Origin: Leucobacter triazinivorans
GTDB taxonomy: Bacteria > Actinomycetota > Actinomycetes > Actinomycetales > Microbacteriaceae
Length of the DNA: 64,000 bases
NCBI RefSeq assembly: GCF_004208635.1
Contig: NZ_CP035806.1
Span: 248,001-312,000, forward strand
Direction: 5' to 3'
Shown here: one piece after another, positions 1 through 8,392 of the stretch
Position numbering within the stretch: position 1 is the first letter of the stretch
How the letters are laid out: every line of letters begins with the position of its first letter
Made by a program: the position numbers and the translations under genes
Notes under the pieces: model-generated
Told to the model about the DNA's origin: nothing
The model's input: the letters and a program-made list of their open reading frames with translations, nothing else
The model's database searches: none

Positions 1-917
1 GAATCACTGCCCCCGTCCGAGCAGATCGGCAGCAGCGGCCGCACGTCGCCGAGCAGCTCGGAGGAGAGCTGCTGCTCCCGCGCCCGCATCCAGTTGCGGT
101 TGCCGCGCACGGTGTTGATCTCGCCGTTGTGGGCGACCATGCGCAGCGGCTGCGCGAGGTGCCACGACGGGAAGGTGTTCGTGGAGTAGCGGGAGTGCAC
201 GATCGCGAAGCGGCTCGCGAATCGTTCGTCGGAGAGCTCGGGGTAGAACGCGGGCAGCTGCAGCGTGGTGACCATGCCCTTGTAAACGATGGTGCGCGCG
301 CTGAGGGAGGGCAGGTAGCAGCCGGTCTCGTGCTGCACGCGCTTGCGCGTGCGGTACGCCCGGCGCTCGAGCTGGTCGGTGTCGAGCACCTCCCCGGCGG
401 CGGGCACGAGGATGAGCTGCTCGATGACGGGGCTCGCCTCGCGCGCGCTCTCCCCGAGCACGTCGGGCCGCACCGCGACGGGGCGCCACGCCAGGGCGCT
501 GAGCCCTTCCTCGGCGGCGATCGCAGAAACTCGGTACCGCACGGCCCTGCGCTCCGTGGACGCGCGCGGCAGGAACGCGAGGCCCGCCGCGTATCCACCC
601 GCGTCCGGCAGCCGGAGCGCGGGATCGAACGCGTCCAGGGCGCCCCTGATGAAGGCGTCGGGCAGGTCGGTGAGGATCCCCGCCCCGTCGCCCGTGCCCG
701 CGTCGGAGCCGATGGCGCCGCGATGCTCCAGGTTCTCGAGCGCTTCGAGGGCGAGCGCGACGATGTCGTGGCTCACCGCACCCGTGAGCGACACGACCGA
801 GGCGAGGCCGCAGGCGTCGCGCTCATCCGCGGGGTCGTAGAGGCCGACCCGAGCGGGGAAGGACCCGGTCGCGGGCTTCGGGGTCTGCGTGCTCGGGCTC
901 CCTGGGCGTACGTTCAT
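1..917 (-). CDS. gltB: Glutamate synthase large subunit, N-terminal part (partial)
   Basis: About 305 N-terminal residues are visible and the gene runs off the left edge. GltB transfers the amide nitrogen of glutamine to 2-oxoglutarate, making two glutamates. The visible part is the class II glutamine amidotransferase domain: GLYDPADERDACG carries the expected nucleophile Cys (about residue 36, exposed after propeptide removal), followed by LEHRGAIGSDAGTGDGAG and, near the edge, HNGEINTVRGNRNWM and CSDGGSDS, all hallmarks of the family. The ATG at 917 gives a propeptide of about 35 residues. A GlnR-box-like site lies about 240 bp upstream, which fits control by nitrogen supply. Identification is firm; the exact start is less so. 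Confidence 0.95.
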   Translation of the reverse strand, partial: MNVRPGSPSTQTPKPATGSFPARVGLYDPADERDACGLASVVSLTGAVSHDIVALALEALENLEHRGAIGSDAGTGDGAGILTDLPDAFIRGALDAFDPALRLPDAGGYAAGLAFLPRASTERRAVRYRVSAIAAEEGLSALAWRPVAVRPDVLGESAREASPVIEQLILVPAAGEVLDTDQLERRAYRTRKRVQHETGCYLPSLSARTIVYKGMVTTLQLPAFYPELSDERFASRFAIVHSRYSTNTFPSWHLAQPLRMVAHNGEINTVRGNRNWMRAREQQLSSELLGDVRPLLPICSDGGSD

Positions 918-1153
918 CGACGTCCTCTCTGATCTGCGGGGCGTCGACGGCCCGGGCGGTACCACGCTCGACGGCCGCGCTGCGTATCACGACGCGACCG
1001 CACGACACGGTGGCTGGAACCCCAAATTTACCACTCGTTTCTTCGGTGAAACTAATTCGAAATCGTAGTTTCTACAACAGATTCGGAAACCCGCGCATTT
1101 TCACCGAACATCATGCGGAAACGCACGATTTTCGCCGCACACGACGAAGCCCC

Positions 1154-1191
1154 GTAACACGATCGAAACACGGGCGTCGCCCGGGTGAAAT
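1154..1191. promoter_or_regulatory. Putative GlnR box upstream of gltB
   Basis: The sequence reads GTAAC-N6-GAAAC-N6-GTCGC-N6-GAAAT. This follows the spacing of the actinobacterial GlnR consensus gTnAc-N6-GaAAc repeated twice; the first pair is perfect and the second has about three deviations. It lies in the 422-bp gap upstream of gltB. GlnR controlling nitrogen assimilation genes is established in Streptomyces and Mycobacterium; its use here is inferred. Confidence 0.5.
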
Positions 1192-1210
1192 CGAGCCCGA
1201 AAACACGAAC

Positions 1211-1257
1211 GTCCGATAGTCGGAACGCCGCCCGGAGGCCGTTCAACTATCGGACGC
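1211..1257. repeat. 11-bp inverted repeat between SDR gene and gltB
   Basis: CGTCCGATAGT (1211-1221) and its perfect complement ACTATCGGACG (1247-1257) are separated by 25 bases. The long loop and missing T-run argue against a simple terminator for the SDR gene that ends at 1340; a paired regulator half-site is an alternative. The rest of 918-1339 shows only relatively AT-rich DNA around 1020-1140, probably the gltB promoter region, and no gene. Confidence 0.4.
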
Positions 1258-1339
1258 GCGCCGCTCGATCAGGCGATCCACTCCCAGGAGGACACGAGCT
1301 CAGAATTCGTCCTCCGTGAGCGCGGATCGCCGGTCCGGG

Positions 1340-2101
1340 CTATCCGCCGAAGCTCGCGGTGTCGCCCACCAATCGGGTGTGATCCTCGGGCACCGGGTCG
1401 ACCGCGGCGCGCGCGACCTCGGCCGCGAACTCCGACACGTTGTAGAGCTTCCCGGCCTGCTCGCGGCGCTCCTCGATCGCACCAGGATTGAGCCGGTTCA
1501 GCAGGGTCGCGGTGACCGTGCCCTCGATCATGTCGCCCGACACCACGGTGAAGCCGATCCCCCGCTCCTGCAGCTCGGGGACCCGCTCGCGAAGCGCGTC
1601 CTCGCCCGCCCGCTTCGAACGCGCGACCGGCTCGTACTCGGGCATCGTCGGCGTCGAGCGGATGAAGTGCGCCTGGTGGCTCGTGACGAAGACCACTCGC
1701 GACCCCTCGCCCATGAGCGGCAGAGCGGCGTCGAGCACCGAGAGCTGCGCGTCGCGATTGAGCCGCAGGGCGTAGTCCTCCCCCATGCCGCTCTCCATGC
1801 CCCCCGAGGCGTTGAGCACGAGGATGTCGAGACCGCCGAACTCCCGTCGCACGGCCTCCATCATGCCCGCGACCGAGTCGGGATCGGTGAGATCTGCGCC
1901 CTGCACGATCGCGCGCACGCCCAGTCCGCCGAGCTGGGCCGCGAGCTTCTCGGCGCGGGGAGCCTTGTTGCGGAAGTTGACGACCACGTCGGCTCCCGCC
2001 TCGGCGAAGTACCGCACCGTATCCGCGCCGATACCTCGGGAGGATCCCGTCACGAGCGCGCGGCGGCCGGCGAGGCTGCCGGGTTCAAGAATCTGTGTCA
2101 C
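1340..2101 (-). CDS. SDR family NAD(P)-dependent oxidoreductase
   Basis: This 253-residue protein is a classical short-chain dehydrogenase/reductase. It has the cofactor motif TGSSRGIG near residue 18, NASGG in the position of NNAG, a serine in VFVTSHQ, and a diverged active-site segment (EYEPVARSKRAGED, with Tyr and Lys four residues apart as in YxxxK). Length is standard for the family. Translation starts with GTG at 2101, six bases after a strong GAGGAG ribosome site. It is divergent from rbpA, with 174 bp between them. Substrate cannot be told from sequence; the changed NNAG loop could mean altered specificity. Confidence 0.85.
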   Translation of the reverse strand: MTQILEPGSLAGRRALVTGSSRGIGADTVRYFAEAGADVVVNFRNKAPRAEKLAAQLGGLGVRAIVQGADLTDPDSVAGMMEAVRREFGGLDILVLNASGGMESGMGEDYALRLNRDAQLSVLDAALPLMGEGSRVVFVTSHQAHFIRSTPTMPEYEPVARSKRAGEDALRERVPELQERGIGFTVVSGDMIEGTVTATLLNRLNPGAIEERREQAGKLYNVSEFAAEVARAAVDPVPEDHTRLVGDTASFGG

Positions 2102-2275
2102 AAATGCTCCTCATTCGTCTCGATCACGTGCCTCCAGAGTAGTCGAGCGCCGGGGCAAAACCCGGTATGGGGTATCGGGAAGCCCGGTCGAGCGGGTACG
2201 CTGCAAAGCGTGGCGAGGGCGCCTCTGGAACCGGTGGCGCCGGAGATTCACCCGACAGGCGAGGAGGTTCTCACC

Positions 2276-2632
2276 ATGGCCGACCGTACGCTTCGCGGAA
2301 CGCGCATCGGCGCGACGAGTCTGCAGGGCGAGGAGGGTGTCGAGCTCTCGCCCAGACGGACCGTGGAATACCTCACCGATCGCGGCCTGCGCTTCTCCGT
2401 ACTCTTCGACGCCGACGCGGAGCCCCCGGCGGAGTGGGTGGATCAGAAGAGCGGTGAACTCGGCTTCCTCGACGACGAGGCGGGCCGAGCCGCGCGCGCC
2501 GAGTTCGAGGAGAAGGAGTCGTCGCAGCGCACGCCCTGGGACATGCTCATCGAGCGTCGCACACGGGAGGAGCTCGAGGAGCTGCTCGAGGAGCGGCTGC
2601 AGCTCCTCCGCGCTCGCCGCGGCGGTGCGTGA
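2276..2632 (+). CDS. rbpA: RNA polymerase-binding protein RbpA
   Basis: A 118-residue actinobacterial transcription factor that binds the principal sigma factor and RNA polymerase and stabilises open complexes. The N-terminal MADRTLRGTRIGATS, the core ARG-to-DAD region, and the C-terminal sigma-interaction helices (TPWDMLIERRTREELEELL) match the family. Like the mycobacterial protein, and unlike the Streptomyces one, it has no zinc-binding cysteines. Start ATG at 2276 has an excellent GAGGAGG site. Its stop is 4 bp from the convergent lnt stop; rbpA beside the lnt homologue is also seen in M. tuberculosis (Rv2050/Rv2051c). Confidence 0.95.
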   Translation: MADRTLRGTRIGATSLQGEEGVELSPRRTVEYLTDRGLRFSVLFDADAEPPAEWVDQKSGELGFLDDEAGRAARAEFEEKESSQRTPWDMLIERRTREELEELLEERLQLLRARRGGA

Positions 2633-2636
2633 GCGG

Positions 2637-4250
2637 TCAGTCCCCGTTGCGCGCCGCGCGCCGCGCTCGGAGCGCCCCGACGGCGCCGAGTGCGAGGCCG
2701 AGGCCCCCGATCACCATCCACCCGGCCGCGATCGTCGCACCGAATCGCAGCGCCGGGGTCTCACCCAGCGTGCGGGGCACCTCCGCGACCATCGCCCCGG
2801 CGGTGTGCGGCACCAGCCGGTCGAGATCCGAGCCGTCGGGCGCGACGACGGCGCTCGTGCCGACCGTCGAGATGTTCACGAGGCTCCGCCCCGTCTCGAT
2901 CGCGCGCAGTCGCGCGATCGCCAGCTGCTGCGCGCTCTCATCGGTGCGCCCGAAGTCGGCGTTGTTCGTCTGCGCGAGGATCAGCTCTGCACCGTCCCCC
3001 ATCATCGCCACGGCCTGCGAGTCGAAGATGATGTCGAAGCAGATCGCGATTCCGGCGCGCACCGCTCCCCCCGTGGTGTCGATGTCGTACGCCGCGGGCC
3101 GGGTGCCCGCCGTGTACTCGAGCTGCACGAGATCGACCAGATCGGGCACCAGTGCGTGGAAGAAGTCGCGATTCGGCATGTACTCGGCGAACGGCACGGG
3201 GTAGCGCTTGTCGTATCGGCCCGGCATCTCGCCCGCCTCGCCCCACACGAGTGAGCTGTTGGTGTAGCTGCCATCGTCGTTCGGAAGCACCGAGCCCACC
3301 ACCACGGGGGCTCCGGCACGCTCTGCCAGCCGCGCGACCCGATAGCCGTTGAGCGGGCTGCCCGGCAGGTCGAACTCCGCGCTGTTCTCCGGCCAGACGA
3401 TGAGGTCCACGGCCTCGCCCTCGGCCTCGAGGCGATCGAGCAGCTGCGACGTCGCCGCGATGTGGTCGTCGATGACCGAGCCGGATTCGCGATCGTCGAA
3501 GATCCCCGATTTCGAGTTGCCCTGGATGGCGGCGATGCGCAGCGTGCCCGCCCGCTCCAGCGGCGCCGGCGGGATCAGAGCGAGCAGCAGGACCAGCGCC
3601 GCCGACGATGCGACGGCCCCGACGATCAGCCGACGTCGCGGGCGGAGGGCGCCCGCCACCGCGATCGGCAGCGCGCAGGCCAGAGCCAGGAGCCCCGAGA
3701 ATCCGCTGAAGCCGAGCCAGGAGACGGCCTCCTGCAGCGGGCCGTCGGACTGCGTGTGCACGAGCCGACCCCAGGGGAAGCCGCCGTAGGGCCACGCGCC
3801 CTGCACGCCCTCGCGCACCGCCCAGAGCCCGGCGACCGCCAGGGCCTGGACGAACGGGAGCGCTCGACGCGCTCGCGGCGCCTCCGCCGCGAGATGGGCG
3901 AGACCGCGCGTCGTCACCGCGGCGGCGAGACCGAACAGCGCGAACCACAGCGTCATCACGGCGCAGAGGGCGAGCCACGGGATCGGGCCGAGGTAGAGGG
4001 TGAGCCAGGAGATGTGCGGACCCCAGAAGGCGGCTCCCGCCACTGCGCCGACGGCGAGGCCCGTGCGCCATCGCTGCTGCCACACGCCCGCGATGATCAG
4101 AGCGGCGCCCGGCAGGGCGGCCCACCACCACGCGAGCACGGGGCTCGCGGTGTCGAGCAGCAGCCCGCCCGCGGCCGCGCACGCGAGCGCGGCCCACCAG
4201 GGCAGCCGCGCCACCGTACCCGGCCGCGCGGCTGCGACGTCACTGCCCAC
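2637..4250 (-). CDS. lnt: Apolipoprotein N-acyltransferase
   Basis: A 537-residue membrane protein that adds the third acyl chain to diacylated lipoproteins. The N-terminal half contains about six to eight hydrophobic segments; the C-terminal half is a nitrilase-like (C-N hydrolase) domain with the expected Glu in IVWPENSAEF, Lys in GRYDKRYPVPFAEYMP and Cys in AGIAICFDIIFD. The chosen GTG start at 4250 overlaps the end of helY by 11 bases; another GTG lies 36 bases downstream. It is the last gene of the leftward helY operon. A membrane-anchored lipoprotein substrate (FKBP-like) lies in the same operon. Confidence 0.93.
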   Translation of the reverse strand: MGSDVAAARPGTVARLPWWAALACAAAGGLLLDTASPVLAWWWAALPGAALIIAGVWQQRWRTGLAVGAVAGAAFWGPHISWLTLYLGPIPWLALCAVMTLWFALFGLAAAVTTRGLAHLAAEAPRARRALPFVQALAVAGLWAVREGVQGAWPYGGFPWGRLVHTQSDGPLQEAVSWLGFSGFSGLLALACALPIAVAGALRPRRRLIVGAVASSAALVLLLALIPPAPLERAGTLRIAAIQGNSKSGIFDDRESGSVIDDHIAATSQLLDRLEAEGEAVDLIVWPENSAEFDLPGSPLNGYRVARLAERAGAPVVVGSVLPNDDGSYTNSSLVWGEAGEMPGRYDKRYPVPFAEYMPNRDFFHALVPDLVDLVQLEYTAGTRPAAYDIDTTGGAVRAGIAICFDIIFDSQAVAMMGDGAELILAQTNNADFGRTDESAQQLAIARLRAIETGRSLVNISTVGTSAVVAPDGSDLDRLVPHTAGAMVAEVPRTLGETPALRFGATIAAGWMVIGGLGLALGAVGALRARRAARNGD

Positions 4251-6564
4251 TGGAGGCCTCGACGATCCCGCGACGCACGCGGCGCTTCGCCTCGCGGGAC
4301 ACCCGGGCGAGCTCACCCAGGCGGTCCTCTTCGAGCCCCGCGACCACGGCGGTCTCGCACGCCTGAGCGATCTGGTCGAGCAGGTCGATGGTCTGCTTCG
4401 ACCAGCGCACGAAGTCGCCGGCGCCGATGCCCGAGCGCTCGAGCACCTCCTCGATGGGTCGACCCGACGCCCAGGCGTGCATGGTCGCTGCGAGGCCCGC
4501 GTGCGGCATGTCGCTCTGCGGAAGACGGGCGCGTTCGAACAGGTCGTCGAGACGCGCCCACGTCTCGAGCACACGATCGTGTGCGGCGACGAACGCCGCT
4601 CCGCCCGGCAGCCGGGGCTCTCCCTCGTCGTCGCGTCGCGGCTCGTAGCTCAGCACGCAGCACATGGCCGCGAGGCCGGCGGCGTCGAGCCCGCGCAGCA
4701 CATCGTGGCGCAGGCACTCGGCGACGAGCAGATCGCGTTCGCCGTAGATGCGCCGCAGCAGCTCGCCCCATGCCGTCACCTCGGGCTCGCCGCCGTTGCG
4801 CTCGAGGTAGCCGAGCTCGAGCAGCAGCGACACCACCCGGTCGAAGGTGCGCGCGATCGTTCCCGTCCGGGAAGCGATCTGCCGCCTCCCGCGCTCGATC
4901 CGGCGGCGCAGCTTGCGCGCCCGGTCCTGCCAGCGCCTGCGATCCGCGCCCTGCGAGCGGGCCGCCGCGGCGTCGTAGCCTTCCAGCGAGCTCTGCTCGG
5001 CGCGCAGCTCCCGCGCCTGATCGACCACCGCGCGGTCGGCCTGGAACTGGGCGAACGAGAGCTCCAGCGTGTCGCGCACGCGCGCCTCGTCCATGCGCTG
5101 CAGCAGGTTGACCGCCATGTTGGGCGTGGGGCGGAAGCTGGATCTGACCGGGAACGACCGCGCGCCGGCGAGATGCGCCAGCGCCTCGAGATCGACGCCG
5201 TCGCTCCACACGACGACCGCGTGGCCCTCGGTGTCGATCCCGCGCCTGCCGGCCCGGCCGGTCAACTGGGTGTACTCCCCCGAGGTGAGCGGCACCCGCT
5301 GCTCGCCGTTGAACTTGTCGAGCCGCTCGATCACCACGGCGCGGGCGGGCATGTTGATGCCGAGCGCCAGGGTCTCGGTGGCGAACACGAGTTTGACGAG
5401 CCGACGCTGGAAGAGCTGCTCGACGACCGTCTTGAAGGTCGGCAGCAGCCCGGCGTGATGCGCAGCCACCCCGCGCTCCAGCCCGGCGAGCCACTCCCGC
5501 ACCCCGAGCACGCGCCGCTCCTCGTCGCTCATGTCGCGCACTTCGGCGTTCGCGATGCGCCGGATCTCCTCGCGCTCATCCCGGCTCGTGAGCGAGACCC
5601 CCTCGAAGAGGCACTGCCGCACGGCCTGGTCGCACCCGTTGCGGCTGAACACGAAGACGATGGCCGGCAGCAGGCGGGTCTCGTCGAGCGCGCGCACGAT
5701 GTCGGCGCGCGACACACGACGGGCGCGTCGCACCGGTGCGCGACCGCGCGCGCGGTCACGCCCGCGATCCCGATAGCCCGACGACTCCCGGCCTCCCCGA
5801 GGCCCTTCGCCCCGCGCCCGCCCGCCGGATGCGCGCCCGCCCTCGAGCATGCGCAGCTCGGGGTTGATGCGGCCCGCACGCGCGGTCACGGCTTCGCCGT
5901 CGCGCCCGACGTAGAGCGGGAGCAACGCCTGCGAGGTGAGCACGTGCTGGTACAGGGGCACCGGCCGGTGCTCGGAGAGGATGACGTCGGTGTCGCCGCG
6001 CACGGCGTGCATCCAGTCGCCGAATTCCTCGGCGTTCGACACCGTGGCCGAGAGCGCCACGAGGCGCACACTCTGCGGCAGGTGCAGGATGATCTCCTCC
6101 CACACCGCACCGCGGAAGCGGTCGCCCAGGTAGTGCACCTCGTCGAGCACCACGAACGCGAGCCCGTCGAGCGGCGAACGGGCGCCGGCCCCGTCTTCGG
6201 TCCCGTCGGCGTAGATCATGTTGCGCAGCACCTCGGTCGTCATCACGACGATCGGGGCGTCGCCCCGCAGGTTGACGTCGCCCGTCAGCAGGCCGACCTC
6301 CTGCTCACCGTACTCAGCGCACAGCTCGTGGAACTTCTGGTTCGACAGCGCCTTGATGGGTGCGGTGTAGAAGATGCGCGCGTCGCGCTCCCTGCGCGCG
6401 AGGTACACAGCGAACTCCGCGACCGTCGTCTTGCCGGATCCGGTGGGCGCCGCCACCAGCACGCTGCGCCCGTCCTCGAGCCGCTCGCAGGCGGTGCGCT
6501 GGAAGGCGTCGAGGGGGTACCCGATGCGCTGCGCGAAGTGCGAGAGGGCGGTCTCAGCCGTCAT
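4240..6564 (-). CDS. helY: Ski2/Mtr4-like DEAD/DEAH-box RNA helicase HelY
   Basis: A 774-residue superfamily 2 helicase. Motif I is APTGSGKTT (near residue 40), motif II is DEVHYLGD, motif III is ALSATVSN, and motif VI is QLTGRAGRRGID; an Arg/Gly-rich insertion sits around residues 240-290 before the second RecA domain, and a DSHCT-like C-terminal region follows. The protein is shorter than M. tuberculosis HelY (about 900 residues). The start ATG overlaps the tatC stop (ATGA), so the two are co-translated. tatC-helY adjacency is conserved in actinobacteria; its RNA substrate is not known from sequence. Confidence 0.92.
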   Translation of the reverse strand: MTAETALSHFAQRIGYPLDAFQRTACERLEDGRSVLVAAPTGSGKTTVAEFAVYLARRERDARIFYTAPIKALSNQKFHELCAEYGEQEVGLLTGDVNLRGDAPIVVMTTEVLRNMIYADGTEDGAGARSPLDGLAFVVLDEVHYLGDRFRGAVWEEIILHLPQSVRLVALSATVSNAEEFGDWMHAVRGDTDVILSEHRPVPLYQHVLTSQALLPLYVGRDGEAVTARAGRINPELRMLEGGRASGGRARGEGPRGGRESSGYRDRGRDRARGRAPVRRARRVSRADIVRALDETRLLPAIVFVFSRNGCDQAVRQCLFEGVSLTSRDEREEIRRIANAEVRDMSDEERRVLGVREWLAGLERGVAAHHAGLLPTFKTVVEQLFQRRLVKLVFATETLALGINMPARAVVIERLDKFNGEQRVPLTSGEYTQLTGRAGRRGIDTEGHAVVVWSDGVDLEALAHLAGARSFPVRSSFRPTPNMAVNLLQRMDEARVRDTLELSFAQFQADRAVVDQARELRAEQSSLEGYDAAAARSQGADRRRWQDRARKLRRRIERGRRQIASRTGTIARTFDRVVSLLLELGYLERNGGEPEVTAWGELLRRIYGERDLLVAECLRHDVLRGLDAAGLAAMCCVLSYEPRRDDEGEPRLPGGAAFVAAHDRVLETWARLDDLFERARLPQSDMPHAGLAATMHAWASGRPIEEVLERSGIGAGDFVRWSKQTIDLLDQIAQACETAVVAGLEEDRLGELARVSREAKRRVRRGIVEASSGQ

Positions 6565-7382
6565 TCGGCGACCTTCGACGGGTCGTCATCGATCCCGTAC
6601 TCGGCGAGTTCCGCGGAGCGGCGCTTGTCGGCTCGTCGATCGTGCAGGATCGCGATCCCCGCGGCCCCGAAGTAGAGCACCACGATCGGCGCGGCGAGCA
6701 TGAACATGCTCATGAGGTCGGCCGCAGGGGTCGCGATCCCGGCGAAGAGGATGATGCACAGCAGTGCGACGCGCCAGCTCTTGAGGATCGATGCGCCCCG
6801 CAGCACCCCCATGAAGTTGAGCATCACGAGGAACAGCGGCAGCACGAATCCGACGCCCACCGCGAGCAGCAGCTTGATCGTGAAATCGAGATAGCGTCGT
6901 GCACCGATGAACGCCGCGTCCTCCTCCGGCGCGAAGCTCGTGAGGAGCGTCACGATGTTGGGGATCACGAGCCACCCCGCGTAGGCGCCGCCGAGGAAGA
7001 GCGGGACGGCGAGCCCCAGGAACCCGAAGCCGTACAGCTTCTCGCGCTTGGTGAGGCCCGGCGCCAGGAACGCCCAGATCTGATAGAGCCAGACCGGGCA
7101 GGCCAGGATCACCCCGATGAACAGTGAGATCTGGATCTTGAGGTCGAACGCGCCGGTGATGTCGTCGTAGTTGATCTGCGCGGTGCGTCCCTGCTGCTCG
7201 GCGATGTCGTAGATCGGCTGCCGCAGCATGTCCCAGACCCAGTCCGAGAGGAACCAGCCCGCGACGAGCCCGATTGCGATGGCGATCGCTGAGATGAACA
7301 GGCGATTGCGGAACTCGATGAGGTGCTCGCCAAGGCTCATCCGCCCCTCGGACTTGCGCTGTTTGCGCGCCTGCTTCGCCAT
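6561..7382 (-). CDS. tatC: Sec-independent protein translocase TatC
   Basis: A 273-residue polytopic membrane protein, the twin-arginine signal receptor of the Tat pathway. The cytoplasmic N-terminus (MSLGEHLIEFRNRLF) carries the conserved HLxELRxR-like signature, followed by six hydrophobic segments and the characteristic FLAPGLTKREK region with the conserved Phe/Glu-containing loop. ATG at 7382 adds a short Lys/Arg-rich leader (MAKQARKQRKSEGR); an ATG 14 codons in is an alternative. In M. tuberculosis tatA separates tatC from pafC; here only 65 bp lie between them, with no room for tatA. Confidence 0.95.
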   Translation of the reverse strand: MAKQARKQRKSEGRMSLGEHLIEFRNRLFISAIAIAIGLVAGWFLSDWVWDMLRQPIYDIAEQQGRTAQINYDDITGAFDLKIQISLFIGVILACPVWLYQIWAFLAPGLTKREKLYGFGFLGLAVPLFLGGAYAGWLVIPNIVTLLTSFAPEEDAAFIGARRYLDFTIKLLLAVGVGFVLPLFLVMLNFMGVLRGASILKSWRVALLCIILFAGIATPAADLMSMFMLAAPIVVLYFGAAGIAILHDRRADKRRSAELAEYGIDDDPSKVAE

Positions 7383-7447
7383 TCGTTCAGTGTATCCCAG
7401 CCGATGCTGCACGACCGCGACCCGCACGTCGGCGGCGATGCCGCAAC

Positions 7448-8392
7448 CTAGTCGTCGTATGCGGCTCTCGCGCGTTCCGCCCAGGCGCGCACGGCGGCTC
7501 TCGCGTCCTCCGGGTGCTCGATCACGATCTCGCCGGGCGCGCGCTGCACGAGGCGCACCGCGGCGCCCGGATGCCACGCCTCGATCCGCACCCGGACATC
7601 GTCGCCGACGGCGCCGATCGGCTGCGGCGAGAACGACGCGATCCGCGAGAGTGCGCGCTGCGACACCCTGGCCACGATCTCGGTCATGGCGGCACGGTCC
7701 TCAGCCACGGCGGCTCTCGGCGCGACCGACTCCGGCAGCATGCGGAGTTCGCGCATCTGATCGACCCTGAAAGTGCGCTCCGCCCGCCGATCCAGGCAGT
7801 AGGCGCGCAGATACCACTCACCCGATTCTTGGGTGAGCGTCAGCGGTTCCACACGCCGCGACGTCTCGGCGCCGGAGACGTCGCGGTACGCGAACGCCAG
7901 CACCCGCGCGGCGGTGATCGCGGCCACGACCTCCGGGATCCTGGCGTCCTCCGGATCCGCGGTGACCGTGACCGGACGCCGATCCGGCCCGCCGAGCGCG
8001 CGGCTCAGCTTCGCCGCGGTGCGACGCGCGAGCCGTGCATCGTCAGGGGGCAGCACCGGGGTGAGCGCCTGCAGACCCGCGATGAGTGCGGCCGTCTCCG
8101 TCTGGGCGAAGCGCGGCGTCTCGTCCACCGCGACGGTCCGGGTAAGGCTGACGACGTCATCCCGTTCCAGCGCGTCCCAGTCGATGTCGAAGAGGTCCTC
8201 GTGCTGATAGCTCATGGTCTCCCCCGGCACGCCGGCGGTTCCGAGGAATCGCACGAGCGAGCGCAGCAGATCGGCGGGCACGTCGAACGCCTCCGCGAGC
8301 ATCGGCACGGGTGTCGGTCCGTGCTCGCGCAGATACGGCACCAGCGAGAGCAGCAGCAGCACCCGATCCGGAGCGATGACGTGCTTATGCAT
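7448..8392 (-). CDS. pafC: PafC-type WYL-domain transcriptional regulator
   Basis: A 314-residue protein with an N-terminal helix-turn-helix (about residues 1-60) and a WYL domain in the middle (around VLAFAYRDVSGAETSRRVEPLTLTQ, the usual ligand-binding strand pair, then WYLRAYC), plus a WCX-like C-terminal extension. PafB and PafC form a heterodimer that activates the mycobacterial DNA-damage response, sensing single-stranded DNA through WYL. ATG at 8392 overlaps the last 8 bases of pafB, so the pair is translationally coupled. Despite the name, it has no proteasome role known from biochemistry. Confidence 0.9.
   Translation of the reverse strand: MHKHVIAPDRVLLLLSLVPYLREHGPTPVPMLAEAFDVPADLLRSLVRFLGTAGVPGETMSYQHEDLFDIDWDALERDDVVSLTRTVAVDETPRFAQTETAALIAGLQALTPVLPPDDARLARRTAAKLSRALGGPDRRPVTVTADPEDARIPEVVAAITAARVLAFAYRDVSGAETSRRVEPLTLTQESGEWYLRAYCLDRRAERTFRVDQMRELRMLPESVAPRAAVAEDRAAMTEIVARVSQRALSRIASFSPQPIGAVGDDVRVRIEAWHPGAAVRLVQRAPGEIVIEHPEDARAAVRAWAERARAAYDD

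Noticed and set aside
4000..6675. 891-codon plus-strand frame opposite helY
   Set aside because: Typical GC-rich antisense frame; helY on the other strand has all helicase motifs.
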